Part shown: positions 1 through 9,867 of the stretch, piece by piece
How positions within the stretch are numbered: position 1 is the first letter of the stretch
Layout of the letters: each line of letters begins with the position of its first letter
Source: Promethearchaeota archaeon
GTDB taxonomy: Archaea; Asgardarchaeota; Lokiarchaeia; Sigynarchaeales; SOKP01
Direction of reading: 5' to 3'
Length of the DNA stretch: 64,000 nt
Assembly: GCA_016839655.1 (NCBI GenBank)
Contig: JAEOTW010000097.1
Location: 1-64,000 of the forward strand
Notes under the pieces: model-generated
What the model saw: only the letters and a program-made list of their open reading frames with translations
Databases searched by the model: none
What the model was told of the DNA's origin: nothing
Translations under genes and position numbers: made by a program

Positions 1-1071
1 ATCTTAATCACAGGAATGGGAGGTGGAGGGGCAGAAAAACACATATTAAAACTAATTCCTCTATTAAAATGTGAAAAATAAATTATAATACAAACGACTG
101 TCTAAGAAATTGGAAAAATTTTAACAAAACAAGGATTAAAAATATATTATCTTGTATTTAAATAATTTAACTTTTTTTCGGTATTATATAAATTTCGTTT
201 TATACTTCTAAAAGAAAAACCTAATATAATTGATTCTTACTTAATACATAGCAATTTATTTGCTAGAATTTTTGGGAAATTATTTGGAATAAAAAAGATA
301 ATCAATTCTGTTAGGAATGATTACTCATCATTTAAATTCCTTTCATTTTTAGATCGTTTCACGCAAAATAAGGTTGATCTATATCTAATTAATTCATATT
401 CACTATTTTCTTATGTTAATCGAATTCTAAGAGTGCCCAATAGTAAAGTTAAGATATTACAAAATGGCATTGATCTAGAAAAGATTTATAAGAATTTAGA
501 TTATGAATTTAATATTAGAAATGAATTATATTTAAAAGAAGAAAATGTTGCAATAGTTTCGATATCAAGGCTTCATAAGCAAAAGAATTTACCGATTTTA
601 ATCAAAGCTTTACAATATTTGGATGATAATTTCATTCTTATTATAGTAGGTGACGGTCCAGAAAGAAATCGTCTAATTAGATTAATAAAAGAATTAAAAC
701 TTAACCATAGAGTTTATTTTTTAGGAATAAGATTTGATATAGTTAACATCTTAAATAGTTCTGACATATTTATTCTACCAAGTAAAATAGAAGGTATGAG
801 TAATGCACTTTTAGAAGCGATGGCTTTAAAAAAAAGTTGTATTGTTAGCAATATTCCTCAAAATAAAGAACTTATAGAAGATAATGTAAATGGATTAATT
901 TTTAAAACTGATTGTGAGAAAGATTTATCTCAAAAAGTCTTATACGTTTTAAAAAATGAAAAAAATATAGCTTACGGTGAAAATGCTTATCAAACTATAA
1001 AATCTAAATACGATATAAATTTAATAGCTAAAAAATACAACAAAATTTTGCAAGATATGTGCTTAAAATAA
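1..1071 (+). pseudogene. Glycosyltransferase family 4, interrupted by three in-frame stops
   Basis: Reading frame 1 from the window edge encodes a recognisable GT4 N-terminus with the Gly-rich ITGMGGGGAEKH motif. It then meets TAA at 79, 103 and 163. After each stop the same frame continues with glycosyltransferase-like sequence (for example NLFARIFGKLFGIKK), so there is no frameshift. From the GTG at 433 the frame is open for 212 codons and contains the GT4 C-terminal Rossmann half, with VSISRLHKQKN, VGDGPERNRL and the nucleotide-sugar-binding stretch SKIEGMSNALLEAMA. The intact part alone lacks the acceptor-binding half, so it is probably inactive. Each stop is one substitution from a Lys, Gln or Glu codon. 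Sequencing error or readthrough are alternatives. The true 5' end lies outside the window. Confidence 0.75.
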
Positions 1072-1149
1072 TAAATTCGAAATATAATTTTTCTTAAAAC
1101 TGAAGAATTTTCAATCTTATATTATTTTTTTATTTTTTATTATTTTTCA

Positions 1150-2289
1150 TCATTTAAAGGAATACAATTTTTTATATTTTAAAATTACAGATTCCCAATT
1201 GAAACGGTTCTCTAGAATTTTTTTTGAATTTTTTATAAAATTATTTCTTAAGTTATTATTTTCTAATAATAATTTTATTTTTTTTGAGAATTCTGATACA
1301 TTATTTACTGAACATAAAAATCCATTGAAGTTATTTTTTATTAGAACTTTATTACCAAGAATATCACTCGCAACAATCGGTATTTCGTATAACATACTTT
1401 CTAATAAAACACCAGGAAGACCTTCTCCTTTGGAAGGAAATAAAAATAAATCTGCTTCTTCATAAAAATTAAATACATCATTTCGAAAACCAGTAATTAT
1501 GATATTTTTTCTTAATTTATATTGCTCTATCTCCTTTTCTAATTTTGTACGTAAGGGGCCATCACCAACAATTAAAAAAATATAATTATTATTTCGTAAT
1601 TTTTCAGCAATTTTAACAATTAGATTAACGTTTTTTCGTGAATTTACAAGTCCAACATAAAGGATTAATTTTTGGTCTTTTTGAATTGAGAATTCTTTTC
1701 TTATGTTTTTATTTTGCTCTCTTCTTAAAATTTCTATTCCCGTAGGTATGATCTCTATCTTTTCTCTTGGTATTTTTAAAGCTAAAGCGAATTTCATCAT
1801 TGAATTTGAGTAGATCGTTAATTTATTGACTGAAGATGAAATAAACTTTATAAAGAATTTAAAATATATTTTGAAGATAATATTAAACAAGAATCCTAAT
1901 TCAAAAGACTTTCCTGGAAAAGTATCCATAGTTAAATAGAGTTTGCTTTGTGGGAAAATAATTTTTTTTAAAAATATAAAAATAGTATTTGATATATAAA
2001 AGGGTACCCACATATGTATGATATCGTAAATCCTACACAATTTGATGAATTTAACAAAAAAAAAAGGATTAATGGGAATTGGCCATTCAAAAGAAATAAT
2101 TGGTGGATTAATGGTCTTATAAGTAAACAACTTTAAATTTTTGATTTTATTTAAATGTATATTAGGGATTCCATGGATTACATTATTAGGTATAATAAGT
2201 GCAGGGTTACTAGACCTCAAATATTGCATAATTTCTGCAATTGGTCTTTTTAATAATGTTGTAGGACAAGAAAATAATACTTTTTTCAT
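1150..2289 (-). CDS. Glycosyltransferase family 4
   Basis: This is a predicted cytoplasmic, membrane-associated GT-B enzyme that transfers a sugar from a nucleotide donor onto a glycan or lipid acceptor. The C-terminal half shows the family hallmarks: LYVGLVNSRKNV, FLIVGDGPLRTKLEKEI, and SKGEGLPGVLLESMLYEIPIV with the donor-binding E-x7-E pattern. The frame is open a little upstream to a TTG at 2313, but the ATG at 2289 gives the expected MKKVLFSC beta-strand start, so I use it (379 aa, normal length). It is convergent with the decayed paralogue before it. The acceptor cannot be told from sequence. Confidence 0.85.
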   Translation of the reverse strand: MKKVLFSCPTTLLKRPIAEIMQYLRSSNPALIIPNNVIHGIPNIHLNKIKNLKLFTYKTINPPIISFEWPIPINPFFFVKFIKLCRIYDIIHMWVPFYISNTIFIFLKKIIFPQSKLYLTMDTFPGKSFELGFLFNIIFKIYFKFFIKFISSSVNKLTIYSNSMMKFALALKIPREKIEIIPTGIEILRREQNKNIRKEFSIQKDQKLILYVGLVNSRKNVNLIVKIAEKLRNNNYIFLIVGDGPLRTKLEKEIEQYKLRKNIIITGFRNDVFNFYEEADLFLFPSKGEGLPGVLLESMLYEIPIVASDILGNKVLIKNNFNGFLCSVNNVSEFSKKIKLLLENNNLRNNFIKNSKKILENRFNWESVILKYKKLYSFK

Positions 2290-2427
2290 TACAAGATATC
2301 CATTGATTAACAAGATTCAATCTTATTATTAATTCTAAGGATTTTAAATAATTAAATTTTTATTAAAATATACTATCAATAAACTCAAATTTATCTAATC
2401 TTTATAAAATATTCTCATTTATTAGTT

Positions 2428-2916
2428 CTATTGAGGAATATTGTAAATAACACTTACTGCAAAAATGATTATTAATAAGATTAGATTGATTCGAATTAGA
2501 AATATCACTAGGCTTGAAAGGATTATAGAACTGATTACTAAATATATATAAATATGAAATTTCTTCATACGATTACTACTGATTCTCTGCTCTCTTTGAT
2601 TAATTAAAAAGCGGTCTAATCTTAATTTAATCTTTTTATATTTTAACTCTAAAAATGCAGCGTAAATTATGTAAATAATTAATGTCATAAGTATTATTAT
2701 CAAATAAAAAGTATTAAATAGAAACACAATAAAAAAGAATAGAAATCCTATAATAATAATAGAATAGTTAATCTTTCTTATTATAATAAATCCTTTATAT
2801 TCTTTACTCAATTGATTTTCTTTTTTTTCTGATATTAAATTCATTTGGTTATATAAATTTTCAACATCGTCTTTGCTTTCTATATTTTCAGCCTTCTTTT
2901 CACTTTCTTTGCTCAT
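2428..2916 (-). CDS. Small multi-pass membrane protein, unknown
   Basis: I do not recognise a family. The 162-aa protein has a charged, Glu/Lys-rich cytoplasmic-looking N-terminus of about 45 residues. Two hydrophobic segments follow at about 48-90 (possibly a hairpin), then a basic stretch (about 92-118), then two more hydrophobic segments at about 120-160. The arrangement suggests four membrane passes in two hairpins. The start is ATG without a clear Shine-Dalgarno. It stands alone between two glycan genes. Confidence 0.55.
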   Translation of the reverse strand: MSKESEKKAENIESKDDVENLYNQMNLISEKKENQLSKEYKGFIIIRKINYSIIIIGFLFFFIVFLFNTFYLIIILMTLIIYIIYAAFLELKYKKIKLRLDRFLINQREQRISSNRMKKFHIYIYLVISSIILSSLVIFLIRINLILLIIIFAVSVIYNIPQ

Positions 2917-3040
2917 TGAAAGGGGTATCCGTTTATATAATTTTAAATTAATAAAATTGGTTTTATATTTTGAACTTATATTCTCATTTGACTTTATTTT
3001 ATAAAAATAATTATTAATCGAATTTTTATTCTAAATTAAT

Positions 3041-5557
3041 ATGAAAAACTTTAGTGAAAATAATTTGAAAAAAATTATTCTATCTATCTTATTTTCCGTT
3101 ATTATATTATTTGTAATTTTTTATAGAGATATTTATGAAATATTCGGATATAAAATTTCTCCAATTCTTTTATTAGGATTTATAATAGTTGGTCTAGATT
3201 TTTTATTATTTATCAATTTAAATCATAAAAGGACATATTTTAAATTTGTAGAAGTTAAGTTTATTTCTGAAAATTCAATAATTTTTATTCTTTTGATTCT
3301 AATGTGTATTTCACTTTTTATTCCAGTAAAAAATTCGGCTAATATGATAATTTCACCTGATAAAATATCATTCTTAAATTATTTTAGAGCATGCGTTTAC
3401 ATGATAGGTTGTGCTTTTATCCCCGGCTCTCTGATATATCGGTTTATATTTAAGAACGGTATTCTTTTATCAAAATTTAATATTAACCCTTTTATCATAA
3501 AAATTACACTGTACCCTCTGATTTCTTTAGGATTTATAGGAACTTTTATTTTAATATTTGATCAAATTAATTTAAGTAGCGAATTGTTTAGTGCTTTGTT
3601 AGTTTCATTGATTCTAATTTTATTCTTGTTAGAATTGGTTAAAGAAAAAAAAACAAATAATCGTTTTGATATTAAATTTATTAAAATAAATATTTCTAAC
3701 TATAGTTTAATCATATTTTTATTAGCATTTGGGGTAGCTGTAATATCTATAGGATTTCAAATTGGAAACAATTTTCTAGTTTCAGGTGATCCTTGGGATG
3801 GTATAAAATATGCGAACTATGTTGGTGATATTGAAGGAAGTCCCCTTTATATCAATAGTTATCCAAATTTTTGGGGATACATTATATTTGGTTTAAGCGT
3901 TTTAGGTGGATTACCTTTTATTAATATGAATACCTTATTAGCACCATTTAGTTATTTATTTATTACATCTATTTATTTGCTAATAAAATCTCTATTATAT
4001 CATTTTAAGATAAAATTTGTCGTATTATCTACTATTTTAATGTCAATCTTTGCTGGAATCTTAATAAACCCTCTTGTTCCTTCATTAATTTTTGTCGGAG
4101 AGTATTATTTTATTTATAAAACTTTCTCATATTGTCTATTATTTGTCAGTATGGCAATATTCATTGTTATAATGAGAAGGAGTCATACAATAGGTTCCTA
4201 TGTTGAAATTAGTGGAAAAAATGAAGAACTAAAATTTATAAGTTTAAGTTCAATATTTCTTGTCTTAAGTTTTATAACTTATATATATCCTTTGATATTA
4301 GGGATTATTCTCCTTTCTTTTCATTGTCTTTTTTCAAAGAAGAATAGAAAAAACTTGAATTTTAGATATTACAAATATTTTTTAGTATTTTTATTCTTAT
4401 TTCTCATTCTTTTTGATGTTTTAATGAACTTTTATTTAAGTTATGTTATATTAGAACAATTTATTTATTTTTTTAATTATGAGTTTGTAAGAAATGTAAT
4501 ACACTTTATTCCACGCCCATTATTAACATATTCATTATTATTAGTTGTTTTACTTACAACTTTAATTATAAATTGGGTATTTTTGAAGGTTTTGAATAAC
4601 CAAAAAATTAGGAAAATAATTTTAAAATTAAATTTTAAAAAGATATTTAAAATTTTTTTAATATTAATCGCAATTTTTATAGCAATAGAATTTTCTTTTA
4701 TTTTTTTGGAAATTTTTATTCCAAATATAGATTTCAGTAAACAACTCTTCTTTTTTTTATTTTTGGACAAGATTTTTCTAAATCTTGGAGTTATAGGGAT
4801 AATAGGAATTTCCGTATCTTATTATTGTTGGAAAAGAGATAAACTCTTATTTTTGACATTAGTTTTCTGGATTCTAACTTCTTTTATACTTGCTTTTATT
4901 ATACCATTTATAGAATTTTTTAAAAATATTCCTTTTTCACCAGAGAAATTTTCAGAGCAAGAGATATTGATAATGGATTATTGGTTTAATAGGCTATGGG
5001 TTTACTCAATTCCATCTTTATGTATCTTTGCCTCTATTGGATTATTTGAAATTTTTAAGAAATTAAAACAATATAAGTTTCTGAATAAATTTAAAATATC
5101 CCCGGTATTATCCAAAAATATTATTGTCTTGTTATTAATTATCTTTTCTTTTTCTGGAATAATTTATACAGGTGTTCTTAATAGTGATGCAAATTTCAGA
5201 TATACAGACAATCAAATAGATACTCTCGATTGGATTTCAGAAAATATACCAATTCATTCTGGAGTAGTTGTCGGAGATAACTTTTTTATGGGTGTTGGTA
5301 CTGAATCTATAGCATTTGTTCGACAGTATTTCTTTTATGATATATTTGAAGAGGCTTTTAATCAGACAAAATGTATTGAACAAATTGAATATCTGAAGAA
5401 TGAGACCATCCAGTACGCTGTAATTTCACAGTTCTTCATATCATATTATTTGAATAAATGGGATTTCACGAATAATACTTTGATTCCGAGGTTTTATAAT
5501 ATAACCTTATATCAAAATGGAGATTTATCGGTATATTATGCGCCATATTTTGATTAG
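3041..5557 (+). CDS. Large polytopic GT-C-type glycosyltransferase-like protein
   Basis: The protein is 838 aa with about a dozen or more hydrophobic segments and a soluble C-terminal domain of about 130 residues. A luminal-looking loop near residue 250 carries GDPWDGIKYANY, resembling the acidic first-loop motif of GT-C enzymes (PMT, STT3 and ArnT types), which use polyprenyl-phosphate sugars outside the membrane. The C-terminal part (DTLDWISENIPIHSGVVVGD) resembles the soluble domain often found after the membrane part of such proteins. The next gene on the opposite strand is a DPM1-like enzyme, the kind that makes polyprenyl-phosphate-sugar donors, which supports the assignment. The exact GT family and substrate are unknown. 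Confidence 0.6.
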   Translation: MKNFSENNLKKIILSILFSVIILFVIFYRDIYEIFGYKISPILLLGFIIVGLDFLLFINLNHKRTYFKFVEVKFISENSIIFILLILMCISLFIPVKNSANMIISPDKISFLNYFRACVYMIGCAFIPGSLIYRFIFKNGILLSKFNINPFIIKITLYPLISLGFIGTFILIFDQINLSSELFSALLVSLILILFLLELVKEKKTNNRFDIKFIKINISNYSLIIFLLAFGVAVISIGFQIGNNFLVSGDPWDGIKYANYVGDIEGSPLYINSYPNFWGYIIFGLSVLGGLPFINMNTLLAPFSYLFITSIYLLIKSLLYHFKIKFVVLSTILMSIFAGILINPLVPSLIFVGEYYFIYKTFSYCLLFVSMAIFIVIMRRSHTIGSYVEISGKNEELKFISLSSIFLVLSFITYIYPLILGIILLSFHCLFSKKNRKNLNFRYYKYFLVFLFLFLILFDVLMNFYLSYVILEQFIYFFNYEFVRNVIHFIPRPLLTYSLLLVVLLTTLIINWVFLKVLNNQKIRKIILKLNFKKIFKIFLILIAIFIAIEFSFIFLEIFIPNIDFSKQLFFFLFLDKIFLNLGVIGIIGISVSYYCWKRDKLLFLTLVFWILTSFILAFIIPFIEFFKNIPFSPEKFSEQEILIMDYWFNRLWVYSIPSLCIFASIGLFEIFKKLKQYKFLNKFKISPVLSKNIIVLLLIIFSFSGIIYTGVLNSDANFRYTDNQIDTLDWISENIPIHSGVVVGDNFFMGVGTESIAFVRQYFFYDIFEEAFNQTKCIEQIEYLKNETIQYAVISQFFISYYLNKWDFTNNTLIPRFYNITLYQNGDLSVYYAPYFD

Positions 5558-5559
5558 AT

Positions 5560-6405
5560 TCATAACCTTTTAAATATAAAAGACAAGTAGTTATCGATAA
5601 ATTTGCGTGGAAATTTTAATTTTCTCATTCCATATATAATTAAGCACATGCAGATTTTTCTTAAAATCCTTGCTAAGTTTACGTATGATGTACCATATTC
5701 ACGTGGGTTTAAGGTTATAGGTACTTCCATAATTTCTTTATTCATTTCTAAAGTTTTGAGCAAAAATTCTGTAGAAAAAGCCATTCCACAATCGTAAAAA
5801 TCTTGAAAATGTTTTAACAATGATCTATTTAATGCTCTATATCCACATTGGTTATTGGCTATTTCTTTATGATACAAACATTTTATGACCTTTCTAATGA
5901 AAAATTCTCCCATTCTTACATGTAAAGGAATTTGATAGGAACAATTTCCTAAATATCTTGAGCCAATTGCCAAATCTGCTTCTCCATCCATAATAGGATT
6001 TATGAGTTTAGGGATCTCTTCAGGATTATGTTGACCATCAGAATCAAGTGTTATAATAAAATCCCCTTGAACATGTTTAAAACCAGTCATCAATGCAGCA
6101 CCATATCCTTGATTTTCCTTATGTTTAATAATTCTAATGAATTTGTCTTGGTTTTTTTTGATTTCTTCGATGCTATTATCACTTGAACCATCATCAATTA
6201 TTAGGATTTCAGAATTACAGTATTTTGGAATTCTCTCTATTACATTTCTGATAGAATTCTCTTCATTATAAAGAGGTATTATAATAGAAATTTTAGGTAT
6301 ATTGTGGTTATATGAGTCTTTAATATGTCCATTATGCTCACAATAATCTAAGATAGAATTATCCATAAAAATGTTATCAGTGAGATATTTACGATTTACT
6401 TTCAT
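5560..6405 (-). CDS. Family 2 glycosyltransferase, dolichol-phosphate hexose synthase-like
   Basis: This is a GT-A enzyme expected to transfer a hexose from a nucleotide sugar to polyprenyl phosphate. Seen in sequence: ISIIIPLYNEENSI, ILIIDDGSSDNS, GYGAALMTGF, and the metal-binding ITLDSDGQHNPEEI (DxD-type). These match DPM1/GtrB-like proteins closely. At 281 aa it is a catalytic domain plus a short basic C-terminus without the two extra membrane helices of GtrB types. An extra N-terminus of about 35 residues precedes the first strand. It is convergent with the GT-C-like gene and ends 3 bp from it; the two could act as donor maker and donor user. Confidence 0.85.
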   Translation of the reverse strand: MKVNRKYLTDNIFMDNSILDYCEHNGHIKDSYNHNIPKISIIIPLYNEENSIRNVIERIPKYCNSEILIIDDGSSDNSIEEIKKNQDKFIRIIKHKENQGYGAALMTGFKHVQGDFIITLDSDGQHNPEEIPKLINPIMDGEADLAIGSRYLGNCSYQIPLHVRMGEFFIRKVIKCLYHKEIANNQCGYRALNRSLLKHFQDFYDCGMAFSTEFLLKTLEMNKEIMEVPITLNPREYGTSYVNLARILRKICMCLIIYGMRKLKFPRKFIDNYLSFIFKRL

Positions 6406-6607
6406 AAGTCAACATGTTTATGGATTCGTATGTTAATAGAATCTAACTAGTCTTTTAATGTTTTTGTCTTTAAAGGGTTGAAGTTATTATATTTTCATTT
6501 AATATAAAAATTTTATGGTATCCAATTTCCCATATCATAAATATTAGAATACCTCCCAGTAAAGTGAAATATTAAGAAATTTTATTCCTTTATTAAGGAT
6601 TGAAATA

Positions 6608-7252
6608 TTAATTTAGATTCTTACCTGGTCCAAAGGGACGCAAACGCGCAATTCTCCGTTCAAAACCAGTTAAATCTGTAACTCCAAAATAAGGATTATT
6701 TATAATGTTTAAACATATAGTAGAAGCAACTATAAGGATTTTTTTATACTTTGAATTAAAAAGTTTTAAGCTATAATAATTAATTGTATTATCTTGAATC
6801 ACTTTTTTCCGGTCTTCTGAATTTTCTAGAGTATTGATTTCTCCAACAATTTCATTATCATTATCTATAATTCTATATTTATAATTCTTGAAATCGCCTA
6901 TAGCACAATATTTTTTTCTTTTTGAACCATTTTTGAGCCAAATTTTTGATGGATAAGATAAGAATCTTTTTTTCCTAATGCTTGCGATTAATGTCTCGCT
7001 TGAATCTTTCAAATAACAGATCTTAGTTAATATTTTATCTTTTATTTTAATAAATATAATCTCTTGGGTATCCAATTCTTGAATCTTTAAAATTTTATTT
7101 AGATTCAGAAAAGGAATTGAAATTTTACCTATGATTAGACCATTTTCATTTAAAATATCTTGATAACCAAAATTCTCATATGTTTTTTTAATCAAAACTT
7201 TGAAATCAGTTTCATATGTTGTTTTTTTTGTTGGAGCCCTAGAATTATTCAT
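6608..7252 (-). CDS. LURP-one/scramblase-like (tubby-fold) protein
   Basis: The protein is 214 aa and predicted mostly beta-strand. Its pattern is short strands ending in turns such as ILNENGLIIGKIS, CYLKDSSETLIASIRKK and YRIIDNDNEIVGEI, followed by a C-terminal hydrophobic helix (KKILIVASTICLNIINN). This resembles the 12-stranded barrel around a central helix of the LURP-one-related/phospholipid-scramblase/tubby-like superfamily. The match is by pattern only, so the call is tentative. A membrane- or lipid-associated role would fit, but no active site can be named. It is transcribed divergently from the radical SAM gene. Confidence 0.45.
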   Translation of the reverse strand: MNNSRAPTKKTTYETDFKVLIKKTYENFGYQDILNENGLIIGKISIPFLNLNKILKIQELDTQEIIFIKIKDKILTKICYLKDSSETLIASIRKKRFLSYPSKIWLKNGSKRKKYCAIGDFKNYKYRIIDNDNEIVGEINTLENSEDRKKVIQDNTINYYSLKLFNSKYKKILIVASTICLNIINNPYFGVTDLTGFERRIARLRPFGPGKNLN

Positions 7253-7371
7253 AAACTTTACCGATATAATGTCTCAATTTTAAAAGTTTTAATTGTAAAA
7301 AATTCTTTGATAATTACACATACTTCTTTAGATATATTTAATTTAGGATTTGGAATATACTAATTATCCAT

Positions 7372-8799
7372 ATGAAGATTTTAATAATAAATTTACCGAG
7401 ATTTCAAGGTTCTTCAGTTACAAGAGAAGGGCGCTGTGAGTTTGTTTGTAATTATCGAGTTGATACTCCGGCAACATTATTAATAATAGCTTCCCTCCTT
7501 AGGGATCAAAACCACGAGATTGATTTCATAGATACTAATGCTCTAGATTTGGATTATGAATATATAAGAAGCTTTATAAAAAATAAAAATCCTGAATGTG
7601 TTATTTTTACTTTTAATTCTTGGATTATTGATTTCGATTTAAAAATTTGTGAAATTGTTAAGCAATTAAATCCTTCTTGTAGAACAATAGGATATTCTTG
7701 GTTCGCAAAAAAACAACCTGTAAAAATTCTTAACAAATTTAAATACTTAGATATTCAAATAATCGATGACCCATTTTCTATAATTGAAAGACTAATTAGT
7801 TCCATTGATAAAGGAGTGGATCTTGAAGAGATAAATGGGATTGCTTATCGAAAAAAAAATAATGAAATTAAAGTGAATAAAAATCTTAGCTATAAAAAAG
7901 GTTTTGATAAACTACCCTTACCTGCATATGGTTTAATTAAATCATTTAAACCCTATTATCTATACACTCCTTGGATAAAGCCATATGCATTAGTTTATGC
8001 TGGAAGGGGATGTCCTTATACCTGTGCATATTGCCCTGATGCGAATACCAAGTATAGTGGGCGCTCAGCAAATGAGATTTTTGAGGAATTAAAAGTTTTA
8101 AAAAAGATTGGAAGAATAAAATACGTGTGGTTTTATGATCAGGTATTTACAATTAATCGAAAACGTGTAATTCAATTCTGTAATAAGATAATTGAAGAAA
8201 AACTTAAGGTTAATTGGTTTTGTGACACGAGAGCAGACTTAGTGGATGAGGAACTTTTAAAACTAATGAAAAAGGCAGGTTGTATAGGAATTGCGTATGG
8301 TATTGAATCTGGTTCTCAAAAAATCTTAGACAATATGAATAAATCAATTAAAGTTTCTCAGGCAATTAAAGCCTTAGAATGGACAAGAAAAGCAGGGATT
8401 CCAATTCAATTAAATTTAATTTTGGGCTATATTGGAGAGAATAAAAATACTCTTAAGGAAACAGCGAAATTTATTCGATTAACCCATCCTGAAATTCTAC
8501 AGATTTCATTTTTAATTGCGATGAGAGGGACTGAATTTACAGAATTAGCGATAAGGAAGAAATGGATAGTTTCTAATTCAAGCGAGAATGAATGTATATC
8601 AGAACTTCAGATAGATAGGGATCGCTATAAACCATATCAATTAAACTACCAACAAGTAATAAAAGAATTTTATAAAATCTTGTTTTTAGATATAAGATGG
8701 TGGATTAATGGTATAAGGATTTTAGTTAAAACTTACCAATTGATTTTCCCACTTTTTAGTATAATTATAAATAGAACAAAATCAATAAAAATAATCTAA
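7372..8799 (+). CDS. B12-binding-domain radical SAM protein
   Basis: The N-terminal part (about 1-150) looks like the Rossmann-type cobalamin-binding domain of this class (LIIASLLRDQNHEIDFIDT). The radical SAM cluster motif CPYTCAYC has cysteines at 214, 218 and 221 (CxxxCxxC). The TIM-barrel continues with WFCDTRADLVDEELLKLMKKAGC and GIAYGIESGSQKIL, typical of MiaB/B12-rSAM barrels. The C-terminus is basic and hydrophobic. Members methylate or otherwise modify unactivated carbons, often in lipid, cofactor or glycan pathways; the substrate here is unknown. The stop codon overlaps the ATG of the following acyltransferase (TAATG), so translation is probably coupled. Confidence 0.85.
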   Translation: MKILIINLPRFQGSSVTREGRCEFVCNYRVDTPATLLIIASLLRDQNHEIDFIDTNALDLDYEYIRSFIKNKNPECVIFTFNSWIIDFDLKICEIVKQLNPSCRTIGYSWFAKKQPVKILNKFKYLDIQIIDDPFSIIERLISSIDKGVDLEEINGIAYRKKNNEIKVNKNLSYKKGFDKLPLPAYGLIKSFKPYYLYTPWIKPYALVYAGRGCPYTCAYCPDANTKYSGRSANEIFEELKVLKKIGRIKYVWFYDQVFTINRKRVIQFCNKIIEEKLKVNWFCDTRADLVDEELLKLMKKAGCIGIAYGIESGSQKILDNMNKSIKVSQAIKALEWTRKAGIPIQLNLILGYIGENKNTLKETAKFIRLTHPEILQISFLIAMRGTEFTELAIRKKWIVSNSSENECISELQIDRDRYKPYQLNYQQVIKEFYKILFLDIRWWINGIRILVKTYQLIFPLFSIIINRTKSIKII

Positions 8800-9824
8800 T
8801 GAAGACAAATTATACCATTGATTTATTAAGAGGTATCGCAATAATTCTAGTTATATTAGTGCATACTTTTGCATATTATTTTCATTATGCTACTGAAATA
8901 ATTTTTTATATTCCCGTAGTTGATCATATAGCTCGATCTGGCGTACCGATTTTTATATTCATTTCAGGTTTTGTGTTATCCTTAAAATATTGGGATAATT
9001 TTAAAGTTAAAACATTTTATAAAAAAAGATTTTTAAAAATTTTACCACCATATCTTTTCTTTTGTTTTGTGTATGTTGTCATACCAAGGTTAATTGATGG
9101 AATGCCTATAGATTTCACGTTTGAAGATTTTCTTAATATTTTTTTTGATCCATTCCGAATCTTTTATCATTTCTGGTATATCGGTGTTATAATATCCATT
9201 TATCTTTTTTATCCATTACTTCTAAAGATTTTTAAGAGATTTAAGGATCATTTATTCTATGCTTTGCTTGCTTCAATTTTCATTCAGATTATTTATAATA
9301 TATTTTTACCTTCAATTATTGATGCTCTTGAGCCTTTACGAAATTTATACATCTTATATAAGTTTTTATTTTGGTTTCTATTTTATATATTCTTACGTTA
9401 TATCGCCTTTTTTGTGTTAGGTGTTTACATTAGTAGAAATTATGATAGGATAAGATTGAAAGTCAAATATCTTTATATTTCAATTATCCCCGTTATTACT
9501 CTCATTATAATGGGTGAATTTATAAATAAGTTCGCTTTAGAACCTTTTTTCTCAATTTCCATAATAGTATTTTTCTTATCGTTGTTAATTAATAAAAGAA
9601 GTATTTTTTTGGAGGAGGTTTCTAAATATTCTTATGGGATATATTTAATTCACGCGCTAATACTGTTCTATATTGGTAATACTTTGATCCAATATTCTAA
9701 TTATTGGTTTTTTTATGTATACACCTTTATTCTAACACTTTCGATTTCTTTTATAATTATATATGGTCTTAGTAAAATCCCAAAATCTCATTTTATTTTA
9801 GGTTACTCTCTAACGAGGGAATAA
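8799..9824 (+). CDS. Acyltransferase 3 family membrane protein (copy 1)
   Basis: This is an integral membrane O-acyltransferase of the OafA/NodX type, with about ten membrane segments over 341 aa. The N-terminus shows the family signature DLLRGIAIILVILVHTFAYY, including the conserved Arg in the first helix and the catalytic-type His. FISGFVLSLKYW and FYKKRFLKILPPYLF follow. The C-terminal helices contain YSYGIYLIHAL. It probably acetylates or otherwise acylates a surface glycan or lipid. It overlaps the radical SAM stop by one base and is followed by a diverged duplicate. Confidence 0.85.
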   Translation: MKTNYTIDLLRGIAIILVILVHTFAYYFHYATEIIFYIPVVDHIARSGVPIFIFISGFVLSLKYWDNFKVKTFYKKRFLKILPPYLFFCFVYVVIPRLIDGMPIDFTFEDFLNIFFDPFRIFYHFWYIGVIISIYLFYPLLLKIFKRFKDHLFYALLASIFIQIIYNIFLPSIIDALEPLRNLYILYKFLFWFLFYIFLRYIAFFVLGVYISRNYDRIRLKVKYLYISIIPVITLIIMGEFINKFALEPFFSISIIVFFLSLLINKRSIFLEEVSKYSYGIYLIHALILFYIGNTLIQYSNYWFFYVYTFILTLSISFIIIYGLSKIPKSHFILGYSLTRE

Positions 9825-9867
9825 TAAGTATAATTATAAATAGATCATAATCAATTTAATTTATTTA

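Noticed and set aside
4477..4770. Minus-strand 97-codon Lys/Ile-rich frame
   Set aside because: Antisense to the GT-C-like gene; its composition is that of complemented AT-rich coding sequence.
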